64,000 nt of DNA from Nitrospira sp. (GTDB lineage Bacteria; Nitrospirota; Nitrospiria; Nitrospirales; Nitrospiraceae): positions 372,001 through 436,000 of the forward strand of contig JAFEBH010000011.1 of assembly GCA_018242765.1 (NCBI GenBank), in the 5' to 3' direction. The notes under the pieces are model-generated. The model worked only from the letters and a program-made list of their open reading frames with translations. It did not search any database and had not been told where the DNA came from. Every line of letters begins with the position of its first letter. Position 1 is the stretch's first letter. This document shows, piece after piece, positions 9,060-16,702 of this stretch. A program made the position numbers and the translations under genes.

Positions 9060-9767
9060 ATGATGCCTGCCTCTTCTGCCGACTCCTCACGTGCCTTCTT
9101 GAAATATCGATTCACGGATGACAATCTTTTAGAAGAGGCGCTCACGCATAAGTCGTACGTGAATGAGCGTCGGGAGTCTAGCCGTACACACAATGAACGG
9201 CTTGAGTTTTTGGGAGATGCCGTTTTATCGCTGATCATCAGCGATTATCTGGCGAGGCGATATCCAGAACTGAGCGAAGGCGCTCTCTCCAAACTCAAGG
9301 CAAAGCTGGTGAGCGAGGCGCCGTTGGCGAATGCCGCTCGGCGGCTCGACCTTGGGCGCTATCTGAGGCTTGGTCGAGGGGAGGAACGGTCCAACGGAAG
9401 GGACAAAACGTCATTGTTGGCTGACGCGCTGGAAGCCGTCATTGCTGCGGTCTATCTGGATGGAGGTTTTGAGGCTAGCCGTGATTTCACGATCGATATT
9501 CTAGCCGATGAGCTGCATCAACTTGATGCTGTTCATGAACAGCCAGGAGGCGACGATTACAAAACGCGCTTTCAGGAATGGTGTCAAAAGCGGTATGAGA
9601 TGTTGCCGCAGTATCTGGTGGTGGGTGAAACTGGACCGGACCATCAGAAGCTCTTTGAGGTGGAAGTACAAGTGAATCACCGAGTCGTTGGGATTGGGCG
9701 AGGAAACAGCAAGAAGGAAGCGGAGCAGGAAGCTGCGCGCCGCGCGCTGGAGGAGATGGAGCGTTGA
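9060..9767 (+). CDS. rnc: Ribonuclease III
   Basis: RNase III cleaves double-stranded RNA in rRNA maturation and mRNA turnover. The N-terminal nuclease domain has the signature NERLEFLGDAVLSL and the acidic LADALEAVIAAVYLD; the C-terminal double-stranded RNA-binding domain spans roughly the last 70 residues (DYKTRFQEWCQK, FEVEVQVNHRVVGIGRGNSKKEAEQEAA). The start could be TTG 9057, ATG 9060 or ATG 9063. Linkage of rnc to acpP-fabF is common in bacteria. Confidence 0.96.
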   Translation: MMPASSADSSRAFLKYRFTDDNLLEEALTHKSYVNERRESSRTHNERLEFLGDAVLSLIISDYLARRYPELSEGALSKLKAKLVSEAPLANAARRLDLGRYLRLGRGEERSNGRDKTSLLADALEAVIAAVYLDGGFEASRDFTIDILADELHQLDAVHEQPGGDDYKTRFQEWCQKRYEMLPQYLVVGETGPDHQKLFEVEVQVNHRVVGIGRGNSKKEAEQEAARRALEEMER

Positions 9768-9795
9768 GTTCGCACTCTGTTTGAAATAGAAGGGT

Positions 9796-9819
9796 GTTAC
9801 AATAGGGGGTCATTGTAAC
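9796..9819. promoter_or_regulatory. Inverted repeat GTTACAAT-N8-ATTGTAAC before the cyclophilin gene
   Basis: Two perfect 8-base arms (9796-9803 and 9812-9819) are separated by AGGGGGTC, 24 bases before the cyclophilin start. The left arm contains TACAAT, a plausible -10 hexamer, so a dimeric regulator bound here would cover the promoter. It could instead be an RNA hairpin in the leader. The rnc stop lies 29 bases upstream. Confidence 0.55.
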
Positions 9820-9842
9820 GGGAATGGTATGGGAGGTCGGTG

Positions 9843-10448
9843 ATGTTCAAGCAAACAAGATGGCGTATGCTGGCGGGGGGGCTGATCGGTCTACTGTTGT
9901 TGGTCACAGGAATTGGGTTGCTTCCTGCTGCTGATAACACGACGAATTCAAAGACGGACGTTCCGAAGAGCCTCCGGGCGATGATCAAAACGAAATTAGG
10001 GGATATCGAAATCAAATTCTACCCGGATGTCGCGCCAAAGCATGTGGAGAACTTTGTCAAATTAGCCAAGGATGGTTTCTATAATGGTACGATTTTCCAT
10101 CGTGTCATTCCTGGGTTTATGATCCAAGGAGGAGATCCGAATACGAAGGATTCTCTCAAAAAGGACACCTATGGCCAGGGTGGTCCCGGTCATTCGGTCA
10201 AGGCGGAGTTCAGTGACATCCCGCACAAGCGAGGTGTCGTCTCGATGGCCCGGGCTTCAGATCCAGATTCTGCAGGGTCGCAGTTTTTTATTGTGGTGGA
10301 GGATTCTCGATTCCTGGATCGAAAGTACTCTGTGTTTGGTGAGGTGACCAAAGGTATTGGTGTGGCTGATAAGATCGTGAATCTTTCACGTGACGAGCGT
10401 GACAATCCACGTGAGCGTGTGGAAATGACAGTGACCATAGTGGAGTAG
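9843..10448 (+). CDS. Cyclophilin-type peptidyl-prolyl isomerase, exported or membrane-anchored
   Basis: Cyclophilins catalyse prolyl cis-trans isomerisation. Residues 1-28 hold a positively charged start followed by a hydrophobic stretch (MLAGGLIGLLLLVTGIGLL), a signal peptide or anchor without a clear cleavage site. The catalytic domain has NFVKLAKDGFYNGTIFHRVI, GFMIQGGDP, FSDIPHKRGVVSMARA and SQFFIVV, including the active-site Arg in FHRVI and the QGGD and MARA motifs. GGGAGGT is placed for ATG 9843 rather than GTG 9840. The role is probably folding of envelope proteins. Confidence 0.92.
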   Translation: MFKQTRWRMLAGGLIGLLLLVTGIGLLPAADNTTNSKTDVPKSLRAMIKTKLGDIEIKFYPDVAPKHVENFVKLAKDGFYNGTIFHRVIPGFMIQGGDPNTKDSLKKDTYGQGGPGHSVKAEFSDIPHKRGVVSMARASDPDSAGSQFFIVVEDSRFLDRKYSVFGEVTKGIGVADKIVNLSRDERDNPRERVEMTVTIVE

Positions 10449-10655
10449 TATTGCGTCTTGTGGTGAGTCCTAAAATGTGTGTTTGAACTACCAGTTGTGT
10501 CGGTATGGCTATCTCTGCCTTTCATGCGCAGAATCATGTCATATGTGTCTACCTGACGTTTCCGCCTTCTGAGGGAGAACTTTCGTAGGATTCCCCCCCA
10601 TCTGGTTTAGCAGGTACCCTCACTCCTGGTTCATCGACTCGTCAATGGAGGGGGT

Positions 10656-11048
10656 ATGCATTCCATCGGGACGCGCCGGATGTATCGTCGTATCGAGGCA
10701 GACTACCCCAGCTGTTATCTAACGAGTCATTCTGTGAGACTCGCGGCTGTTCGGGATATCTCGTTAAATGGGTTTCGGGTGAGATGCCTCTCTGCTCCTC
10801 CAGACCAAACCATCCTGGAGCTTCATCTCTGGCTGCCTGGCCAGAAGGATGGTATGACGATCGATCAGGCAGTCGTGCGATGGGCGGAACAAGATGAATT
10901 CGGTGTGCAGATCGTCTCTCTCTCAAATGATGTGGATTGTCGGTTGGCCGAGCATATCGAACAGCTCTTGCGCCAGCGATTGTCGGGTGAGTCTGCAGAA
11001 GATGCTCTAGCCAAGGCTAGTGGGCTATACCAGTTTGCTCGACAGTAG
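10656..11048 (+). CDS. PilZ-domain protein
   Basis: PilZ domains bind cyclic di-GMP. The 130-residue protein has the arginine-rich RRMYRRIEADYP start and the DISLNGFRVRC motif (D-x-S-x-x-G), the two parts of the cyclic di-GMP site, followed by beta strands VVRWAEQDEFGVQIVSL. No other domain is present, so it is a stand-alone receiver. A 207-bp spacer separates it from the cyclophilin, so it is probably its own unit. Confidence 0.8.
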   Translation: MHSIGTRRMYRRIEADYPSCYLTSHSVRLAAVRDISLNGFRVRCLSAPPDQTILELHLWLPGQKDGMTIDQAVVRWAEQDEFGVQIVSLSNDVDCRLAEHIEQLLRQRLSGESAEDALAKASGLYQFARQ

Positions 11049-11302
11049 ATTATCGTTTCAATTGAACTTCTGAAATTTTCATATTCATACACATCATTAT
11101 TGATCCAGTTGTTACGGCCTGCTCGCAGGATTCTGGAGGGCTGTGTCCAACCCGCCAATCGTCGAGACTCTCGGTGTGCTGAACTATATCCAAACATAAT
11201 CTACTGTTCTCTGAGGTCTTTCTCAACGGGGAAGGTGACGAAGAGTGCGTTCGTTGGTCCGGTGCGTCTGCGAGCGAACCAAGGCAAAGTCAGGTAGATG
11301 GT

Positions 11303-12001
11303 TTAGGGATGGTGTCTGCACTCAGGGCCGTGGGTGTGCCCTTCCGGGGCTGGTGAAGGCAGGAAAGATTGTCCAGGAAGAATAATATGCCCTGGTTCGT
11401 GCTTCCGCTTGAGGTGATCGGCGATTTCAGGATGGTGCGTTTTGACATAGCCGATCAGCCCTCCTAGAAACCGGCTGGACTGAAAATCCTTTCCCGAAAA
11501 CGTAGAAACGAATTTGTCGATTCGGTCCAAGACGGCTGGAGCGTCAGATGGATCCGCGATCTGATTAGGGTTCTGCTTTTTGAAGCTGTCGTATTCCTTC
11601 CGAAGGTGTTCGGCAAACACCGGCATGGGGGCGGCCGGTACATGGAGGGGGCTGAGTGTGCGTCGGAGGGCTTGAAGAGCCGTGATAACCTCAGCATCCT
11701 GTCCGTCTCGGCGTCCTTCAAAATAGCTAAACGTGATGACTTCAATCAGATTAAAGAGAGCAACGGCCTTTTGTCCCCCCGTTTCGTCTAATTCGCGATA
11801 GAAGTCTCGGCGAAGTGGTAAGAATTGCTCACTGAGTCGTTTTTGTTGGTAATCGCTTCCGGCGTCGAGATAGACACAATCAGCCGGGCAGGAGATGCGG
11901 GTGAGGCGATGCTCGCCGCAGCAGAGGCTGCAGATCGAACCTCCGAGCGCGGGACATGGGCGCTTTCCTTTGCGGTCATGGCAGTACAGGCATGTACTCA
12001 T
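11303..12001 (-). CDS. Unknown protein with N-terminal cysteine cluster
   Basis: This is a 232-residue protein I cannot assign. The first 45 residues hold eight Cys and a His in the pattern CLYCHDRKGKRPCP, CSLCCGEHR and CPADCVYL, which looks like one or two zinc sites. The middle is helical and charged (residues 55-170). The C-terminus EGHTHGPECRHHP adds four His and one Cys, possibly another metal site. Its start overlaps the stop of the upstream NHL-type gene by four bases, so both are probably made from one message. It has no signal peptide and so should be cytoplasmic. Confidence 0.75.
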   Translation of the reverse strand: MSTCLYCHDRKGKRPCPALGGSICSLCCGEHRLTRISCPADCVYLDAGSDYQQKRLSEQFLPLRRDFYRELDETGGQKAVALFNLIEVITFSYFEGRRDGQDAEVITALQALRRTLSPLHVPAAPMPVFAEHLRKEYDSFKKQNPNQIADPSDAPAVLDRIDKFVSTFSGKDFQSSRFLGGLIGYVKTHHPEIADHLKRKHEPGHIILPGQSFLPSPAPEGHTHGPECRHHP

Positions 12002-12981
12002 TTCTTCGGTCCTTCCGAGGGTGACTTAGGAGGGGGAGGAATGAATCCGTAGTCAGCGAGTGTACGTTTCTCGCTTTTAGACTTGGCTGATGATGGGGTT
12101 TCCAGCCCGTTCATTTCAGCTGCATGGACATAGTAGTAGGGAACCAAGATGAGATTATTTGCGCGGTCGATACTGATGTCGGCCGGAGCGGGGAGATACT
12201 CAGCAATGACTTGGAATCGATGATCTCTGGTCATCCGCCAAATCTTGCCTTTTGTGAGGTCTGATACATACATATTACCCCACTGATCGAAATCAACTCC
12301 GCTCAGGTTTTGGAAACGACTGGTAAAAAACCCATTGGCCTCCAGTTCGGTCAACTGTCCCTCAGGGGTGATCTCCAGAATTTTCCCTTTGTCCCAGCTC
12401 ACCACGATGAGGTGGTTTGTTTTTGGGTGGACAGTGAGTCCTGCGGGGCCTGCGAGTCGTTCGTCGTGGATCAGGAGGTCCACCCGATGGTTGTCTGATG
12501 GATTGATCCGGTAGATAGAATTGGCGGTTTGATCGGACGCGTAGAGGAGGCCAGTTTGTGAGGTAGTCACATCGGTCAGGGAGACCTGCGATCGGGACGG
12601 CGAGGAAAAGGAGACGGTGATGAGCAATTTCCCGGTTGTCTTGTCAAAGCCTTTCAGTTGATCAAGGTCAGCGACGTAAAGAATAGACCCGATTAAGGCC
12701 ATGCCCTTGGGCGCGTGTAGAGTGATGTCAGTCACACCGCCTTGGATGAACTTGAGGTTGGTGACTTTCCCCTCAGTATTCAACTTCGTAATGAAGCCGT
12801 TATTATCACGGGCCTCGGGTTCTCCATTGATATTAGAAATAAAATATTCCTTCCCGGACGGATCACCGACAAAACTATTGGGCGTCTCCAGCCCGGTGAT
12901 CTGTACGGCCTCACAGGGTAAGGCAAGGCCCACCATCAGTGCTGCAACGAGGAAGGAGTGCTGATAGGAAGATAAGGGCAA
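11998..12981 (-). CDS. Secreted NHL/SMP-30-like beta-propeller protein
   Basis: The 327-residue protein has a signal peptide (HSFLVAALMVGLALPCEA, residues 9-26) and repeated propeller-type segments: GMALIGSILYVADLDQ, SQTGLLYASDQTANSIYRI, LTVHPKTNHLIVVSWDKGKI and VDFDQWGNMYVSDLTKGKIW. This pattern fits periplasmic SMP-30/gluconolactonase-like or NHL-repeat proteins. The substrate is unknown. The C-terminal 30 residues are Ser/Pro/Lys rich. It is translationally coupled to the cysteine-cluster gene and divergent from folD. Confidence 0.75.
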   Translation of the reverse strand: MPLSSYQHSFLVAALMVGLALPCEAVQITGLETPNSFVGDPSGKEYFISNINGEPEARDNNGFITKLNTEGKVTNLKFIQGGVTDITLHAPKGMALIGSILYVADLDQLKGFDKTTGKLLITVSFSSPSRSQVSLTDVTTSQTGLLYASDQTANSIYRINPSDNHRVDLLIHDERLAGPAGLTVHPKTNHLIVVSWDKGKILEITPEGQLTELEANGFFTSRFQNLSGVDFDQWGNMYVSDLTKGKIWRMTRDHRFQVIAEYLPAPADISIDRANNLILVPYYYVHAAEMNGLETPSSAKSKSEKRTLADYGFIPPPPKSPSEGPKK

Positions 12982-13131
12982 CGGAGAGACATCCCTGAAT
13001 GAGATAAAACATCATCGTACCCAGGGGGTAGAGAGACTGTCAAGAAATGACGGTGAGGGTCAAAGAGGCGATGAGTGTCGAAATGGTACTTACCGGACCT
13101 TTCAGGGTTTGCTCTTAACCCACGTACAGCG

Positions 13132-13161
13132 TTGACTTGCATAAAATTTCCCTGCTAAGTT
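13132..13161 (+). promoter_or_regulatory. Candidate promoter for folD-metF-panB
   Basis: TTGACT at 13132-13137 and TAAGTT at 13156-13161 are separated by 18 bases and end 42 bases before the folD start. The -10 match is modest. Confidence 0.35.
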
Positions 13162-13203
13162 GCCGAAAATATTACTGACTCAATTGCGAGAGGGAGGGAG
13201 ATT

Positions 13204-14064
13204 GTGGCTGCACAATTGATCGACGGCAAAGCGCTGGCGCAACAGGTTCGTGATCGACTGGCACAAGAATCGGCTGAGCTATTGGCGAAAAAAGGGGTCA
13301 TCCCTGGTCTGGCTACCATCTTGGTCGGTGATGATCCCGCTTCGCATGTCTATGTGAAGAATAAACAGAAGGCCTGCGAGATGGCCGGCATCTATGTCGA
13401 TGACCACAAGCTTCCAGTCAATACGAGTCAGACCGAATTGCTGATGCTTATTGAAAAAAAGAATGTGGATCCCAAGATCCATGGCATTCTGGTTCAGCTG
13501 CCCTTGCCCAAACATATCGATAGCAAAGTGATTCTTGAGGCTGTTTCTCCGTTGAAGGATGCGGATGGGTTTCATCCCTATAACTTCGGCCGATTGGTAG
13601 AAGGGCATCCGGTGTTTGAAGCCTGTACTCCCAAAGGCGTGATCAAGATGATTGAATCGGCCGGTGTGACCATCGAGGGGAAACGAGCCGTCGTTGTCGG
13701 ACGAAGTAACATTGTGGGGAAACCGCTGGCGCTGATGTTGCTGCAGCGCAACGCCACCGTCACGATTTGTCATTCAAAAACGAAGGATCTTCCGGCGGTC
13801 TGCCGTGAAGCAGACTTGTTGCTTGTCGCAATCGGGAAAGCGAAGTTCGTCACGGCGGATATGGTGCGCGAAGGGGCGGTGGTGATTGATGTAGGAACGA
13901 ATAAGACGCCTGAGGGGAAGTTGTGCGGTGATGTGGATTTTGAGCCAGTGCGACAGAAGGCCGGCTGGATCAGTCCCGTTCCTGGCGGTGTGGGTCCCAT
14001 GACGATTGCCATGTTGCTGGAGAATACAGTCGAGTCCGCCAAACGAGCCGCAGGAATGAAATGA
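13204..14064 (+). CDS. folD: Methylene-THF dehydrogenase / methenyl-THF cyclohydrolase
   Basis: FolD interconverts 5,10-methylene- and 10-formyl-tetrahydrofolate using NADP. The 286-residue protein shows VGDDPASHVYVKNKQKAC with the catalytic Lys, GILVQLPLPKHID, the DADGFHPYN loop, VVGRSNIVGKPLA for the nucleotide, and the C-terminal PVPGGVGPMTIAML. It starts at GTG 13204 after GGGAGGGAG. The next gene is metF, ten bases away, so the two form a one-carbon unit. Confidence 0.96.
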   Translation: MAAQLIDGKALAQQVRDRLAQESAELLAKKGVIPGLATILVGDDPASHVYVKNKQKACEMAGIYVDDHKLPVNTSQTELLMLIEKKNVDPKIHGILVQLPLPKHIDSKVILEAVSPLKDADGFHPYNFGRLVEGHPVFEACTPKGVIKMIESAGVTIEGKRAVVVGRSNIVGKPLALMLLQRNATVTICHSKTKDLPAVCREADLLLVAIGKAKFVTADMVREGAVVIDVGTNKTPEGKLCGDVDFEPVRQKAGWISPVPGGVGPMTIAMLLENTVESAKRAAGMK

Positions 14065-14074
14065 GAGGCCGGTC

Positions 14075-14962
14075 ATGAGCCGAGAGCCGCAGCGGTTGGT
14101 CGATGTCTTGAATCGCGGGACATTCGCCGTTACCGTCGAATATAACCCTCCAAAAGGGACGAATATTTCTGCTGTCTTGGAGAATGCCAAACAGCTGGTG
14201 GGGCGTGTCCACGGTGTGAATATCACTGACAATACCGCCGCTGTGGTACGTGCCGGGTCGCTTCCGGTCTGTCGCCTGTTGTATGAACTGGGGCATGACC
14301 CGGTGATGCAGCTGACCTGCCGTGACCGCAATCGGATCGCGATGCAATCGGATCTGATGGGCGCGCACATGCTTGGGATCAGGAATATTTTGTGTCTTAC
14401 TGGTGACTATCCAACGGTGGGTGACCACAAAGAAGCCAAGCCGGTCTATGATCTCGACTCCGTTCAAGTCATGCAACTGGTGCGGGGCTTGAATGACGGT
14501 AAGGATATGATGGGCAACAAACTGGACGGGGCTACGGCATTTACCATCGGGGCAGCCGTGACACCCGAGGCCGATCTCGTCGGGCCGGTATTGGCAAAGT
14601 TTGAAGTGAAAGTGAAAGCCGGCGCCCAGTTTTTCCAGACTCAAGCGGTCTACAACCCCAATGTCTTCGCCAGCTTTATGAAACAGGTGCAGCCGTTCAA
14701 GGTGAAGGTGTTGGCCGGGATTCTTATCTTGCGCAATCACAAGATGGCGGAATTCATGAACGCCAATATCCCCGGCATGTCCGTGCCGAAAGAGATGATT
14801 GATGAGCTGAAGGCTGCCGGGGACCGAGCGGAAGATGTAGGTGTCGACATTGCGGTGAGGACCATCAAGGCCGTGCGGCCTCACTGTGACGGTGTCCATA
14901 TCATGGCGATCAAGGCCACGCATCGATTGGCCGAGATCATTACCAAGGCAGAATTGGGCTGA
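14075..14962 (+). CDS. metF: Methylenetetrahydrofolate reductase (MetF type)
   Basis: MetF reduces 5,10-methylene-THF to 5-methyl-THF, with FAD in a TIM barrel. The 295-residue protein has an N-terminal VTVEYNPPKGTN strand with the conserved Glu, VNITDNTAAVVR, MQLTCRDRNRIAMQSDL, ILCLTGDYPTVGDHK and a C-terminal FFQTQAVYNP. In acetogens this type works with the zinc-containing MetV partner; a MetV-like protein is encoded at 20420-20704. The stop overlaps the panB start. Confidence 0.9.
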   Translation: MSREPQRLVDVLNRGTFAVTVEYNPPKGTNISAVLENAKQLVGRVHGVNITDNTAAVVRAGSLPVCRLLYELGHDPVMQLTCRDRNRIAMQSDLMGAHMLGIRNILCLTGDYPTVGDHKEAKPVYDLDSVQVMQLVRGLNDGKDMMGNKLDGATAFTIGAAVTPEADLVGPVLAKFEVKVKAGAQFFQTQAVYNPNVFASFMKQVQPFKVKVLAGILILRNHKMAEFMNANIPGMSVPKEMIDELKAAGDRAEDVGVDIAVRTIKAVRPHCDGVHIMAIKATHRLAEIITKAELG

Positions 14963-15750
14963 TGACGATCCTTGACTTCCAACAAGCCAAACGAGACAAG
15001 AAGAAGCTGGTCGTCGTCACGGCCTACGATGCGCTCTTCACTCGCATCGTCGAGCAAGCAGGAATCCAAGCGATATTGGTCGGTGATTCGTTGGGTGTTG
15101 TCGTGCAAGGCAAGCCGAACACGTTGGCCGTGACAATGGAGGAGATGCTGTACCACACCAAGCTGGTTGCATCGGCTGCGCAGCGCGCCTTGGTGATCGC
15201 TGATATGCCGTTCATGTCCTACCAGGCCAGTACGGAAGAAGCCGTCCGCAACGCGGGCCGTTTTCTCCAAGCTGGAGCGACGGCCGTGAAGCTGGAAGGT
15301 GGGGGGGGCATGGCGGATCGTGTCAGGGCCATGACGAGCATCGGCATTCCCGTCATGGGACATCTTGGCATGACCCCGCAATCGATGCATGTGCTGGGTG
15401 GGTACAAAGTGCAGGGGAAAATGAAAGATCGAGCCGCTGTGCTGCTGGACGATGCCAAAGCGCTTGAGGCGGCCGGCGCATTCGGGTTGGTATTAGAGGC
15501 CATGCCGATCAGTGTGGCCAAAGACATCACGGAGGCGATTTCCATTCCCACCATCGGTATCGGGGCCGGCCCCTGCTGTGACGGACAGGTTCTGGTGCTC
15601 TATGACCTCCTCGGCCTCTTCGACGACTTCGTTCCAAAATTCGTCAAGCCCTATGCGCATCTCAAGACGGACGCACTCCAAGCGGTCCGTCGATATAAGG
15701 AAGAGGTCGAGCAGGGGAAGTTCCCCAGCGACTCGGAAAGCTACCACTGA
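14962..15750 (+). CDS. panB: 3-methyl-2-oxobutanoate hydroxymethyltransferase
   Basis: PanB transfers a one-carbon unit from methylene-THF to 2-oxoisovalerate in pantothenate synthesis. The 262-residue protein has VVTAYDALFTRIVEQAG, LVGDSLGVVVQG, the Gly-rich AVKLEGGGGMADRV, MGHLGMTPQSMHVLGGYKVQG and IPTIGIGAGPCCDGQVLV. The adjacency to folD and metF matches its folate-dependent reaction. It ends seven bases from the convergent apaH. Confidence 0.96.
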   Translation: MTILDFQQAKRDKKKLVVVTAYDALFTRIVEQAGIQAILVGDSLGVVVQGKPNTLAVTMEEMLYHTKLVASAAQRALVIADMPFMSYQASTEEAVRNAGRFLQAGATAVKLEGGGGMADRVRAMTSIGIPVMGHLGMTPQSMHVLGGYKVQGKMKDRAAVLLDDAKALEAAGAFGLVLEAMPISVAKDITEAISIPTIGIGAGPCCDGQVLVLYDLLGLFDDFVPKFVKPYAHLKTDALQAVRRYKEEVEQGKFPSDSESYH

Positions 15751-15757
15751 TCAGTAT

Positions 15758-16576
15758 TTAGTCTGGGTCGGTCATCCCGTCACATGGCACCTGGAAAAGT
15801 CGCTTGTCCTCTAGGCATAGGGCCGTAAGCTCTCTCCCCCACACGCAGCCGCTATCGATCGCCAAGAGGCGATCTTCGCAATGGAGTCCCAACGCGGCCC
15901 AGTGGCCACAGACGATCGTCGTCTTCCCATGGCGTCGGCCCGGAATCTTGAACCAGGGGAAGTATCCTGAGGGGATTCGGTCTGGATGACCGTTGTAGGA
16001 GGACTCCATCCGGCCGTCCGGTGAGCAGGCACGAAGTCTCGTCAAGACCTTGAGGACGGTGGCGAGCCGAGTGGAGCCCGTTAGAGTTGGAGACCATTGG
16101 AGATGCTTGCTGGGATACAACGCGCGAAGTGTGTCTCGGTAGGAAGGACCTTGCAGACTTATCTCGACTTCACGGGCCAGCTCTTCTGCCTCATCGATCG
16201 ACCATTGCGGGAGCAAGCCTGCGTGGACCATGGCAAGAGAGCCTTCACGATAGAACAGAGGCTGGCGCCGTAGCCATGTGAGGAGCTCGTCGCGATCGGG
16301 TGCGGTAAGGATTGGCTGCAGGGTGTCTTCGGGGCGAAGGGGTACGATGTTTTCGGCCACAGACAAAAGGAATAGATCGTGATTGCCTAAGACGACCGTA
16401 GCTCGGTCTTTCAGGTTCTTGATGTAGCGGAGGACCCTTAGCGAATCAGGGCCACGGTTCACGAGATCGCCGACGAACCAAAGTCGATCTGTCGTTGGGT
16501 CAAAGCGAATGCGCTGGATGAGACGTTGAAGGGGTTCGTAGCATCCTTGCACGTCCCCGATTGCGTAGGTGGCCAT
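15758..16576 (-). CDS. apaH: Symmetrical bis(5'-nucleosyl)-tetraphosphatase
   Basis: ApaH splits Ap4A into two ADP. The phosphoesterase motifs are clear: MATYAIGDVQGCYEPLQRL, WFVGDLVNRGPDSL, TVVLGNHD, AMVHAGLLPQW and the late VCGHWAALG and AIDSGCVWG. I start it at ATG 16576 (272 residues), because the family begins MATYAIGD; the longer frame to 16693 adds 39 unrelated residues. Confidence 0.95.
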   Translation of the reverse strand: MATYAIGDVQGCYEPLQRLIQRIRFDPTTDRLWFVGDLVNRGPDSLRVLRYIKNLKDRATVVLGNHDLFLLSVAENIVPLRPEDTLQPILTAPDRDELLTWLRRQPLFYREGSLAMVHAGLLPQWSIDEAEELAREVEISLQGPSYRDTLRALYPSKHLQWSPTLTGSTRLATVLKVLTRLRACSPDGRMESSYNGHPDRIPSGYFPWFKIPGRRHGKTTIVCGHWAALGLHCEDRLLAIDSGCVWGRELTALCLEDKRLFQVPCDGMTDPD

Positions 16577-16702
16577 GTGTAGACTTGAAAGTACCGCGAT
16601 GTATCTGAGGGTGCAAGCACTTCGTTGTACAATTGCGGTCGGTCGCAGCCATGAAGCGGCATCGATGCGAGGTTGTAGTGCTTCGATGTGCACTCGTTCT
16701 TT

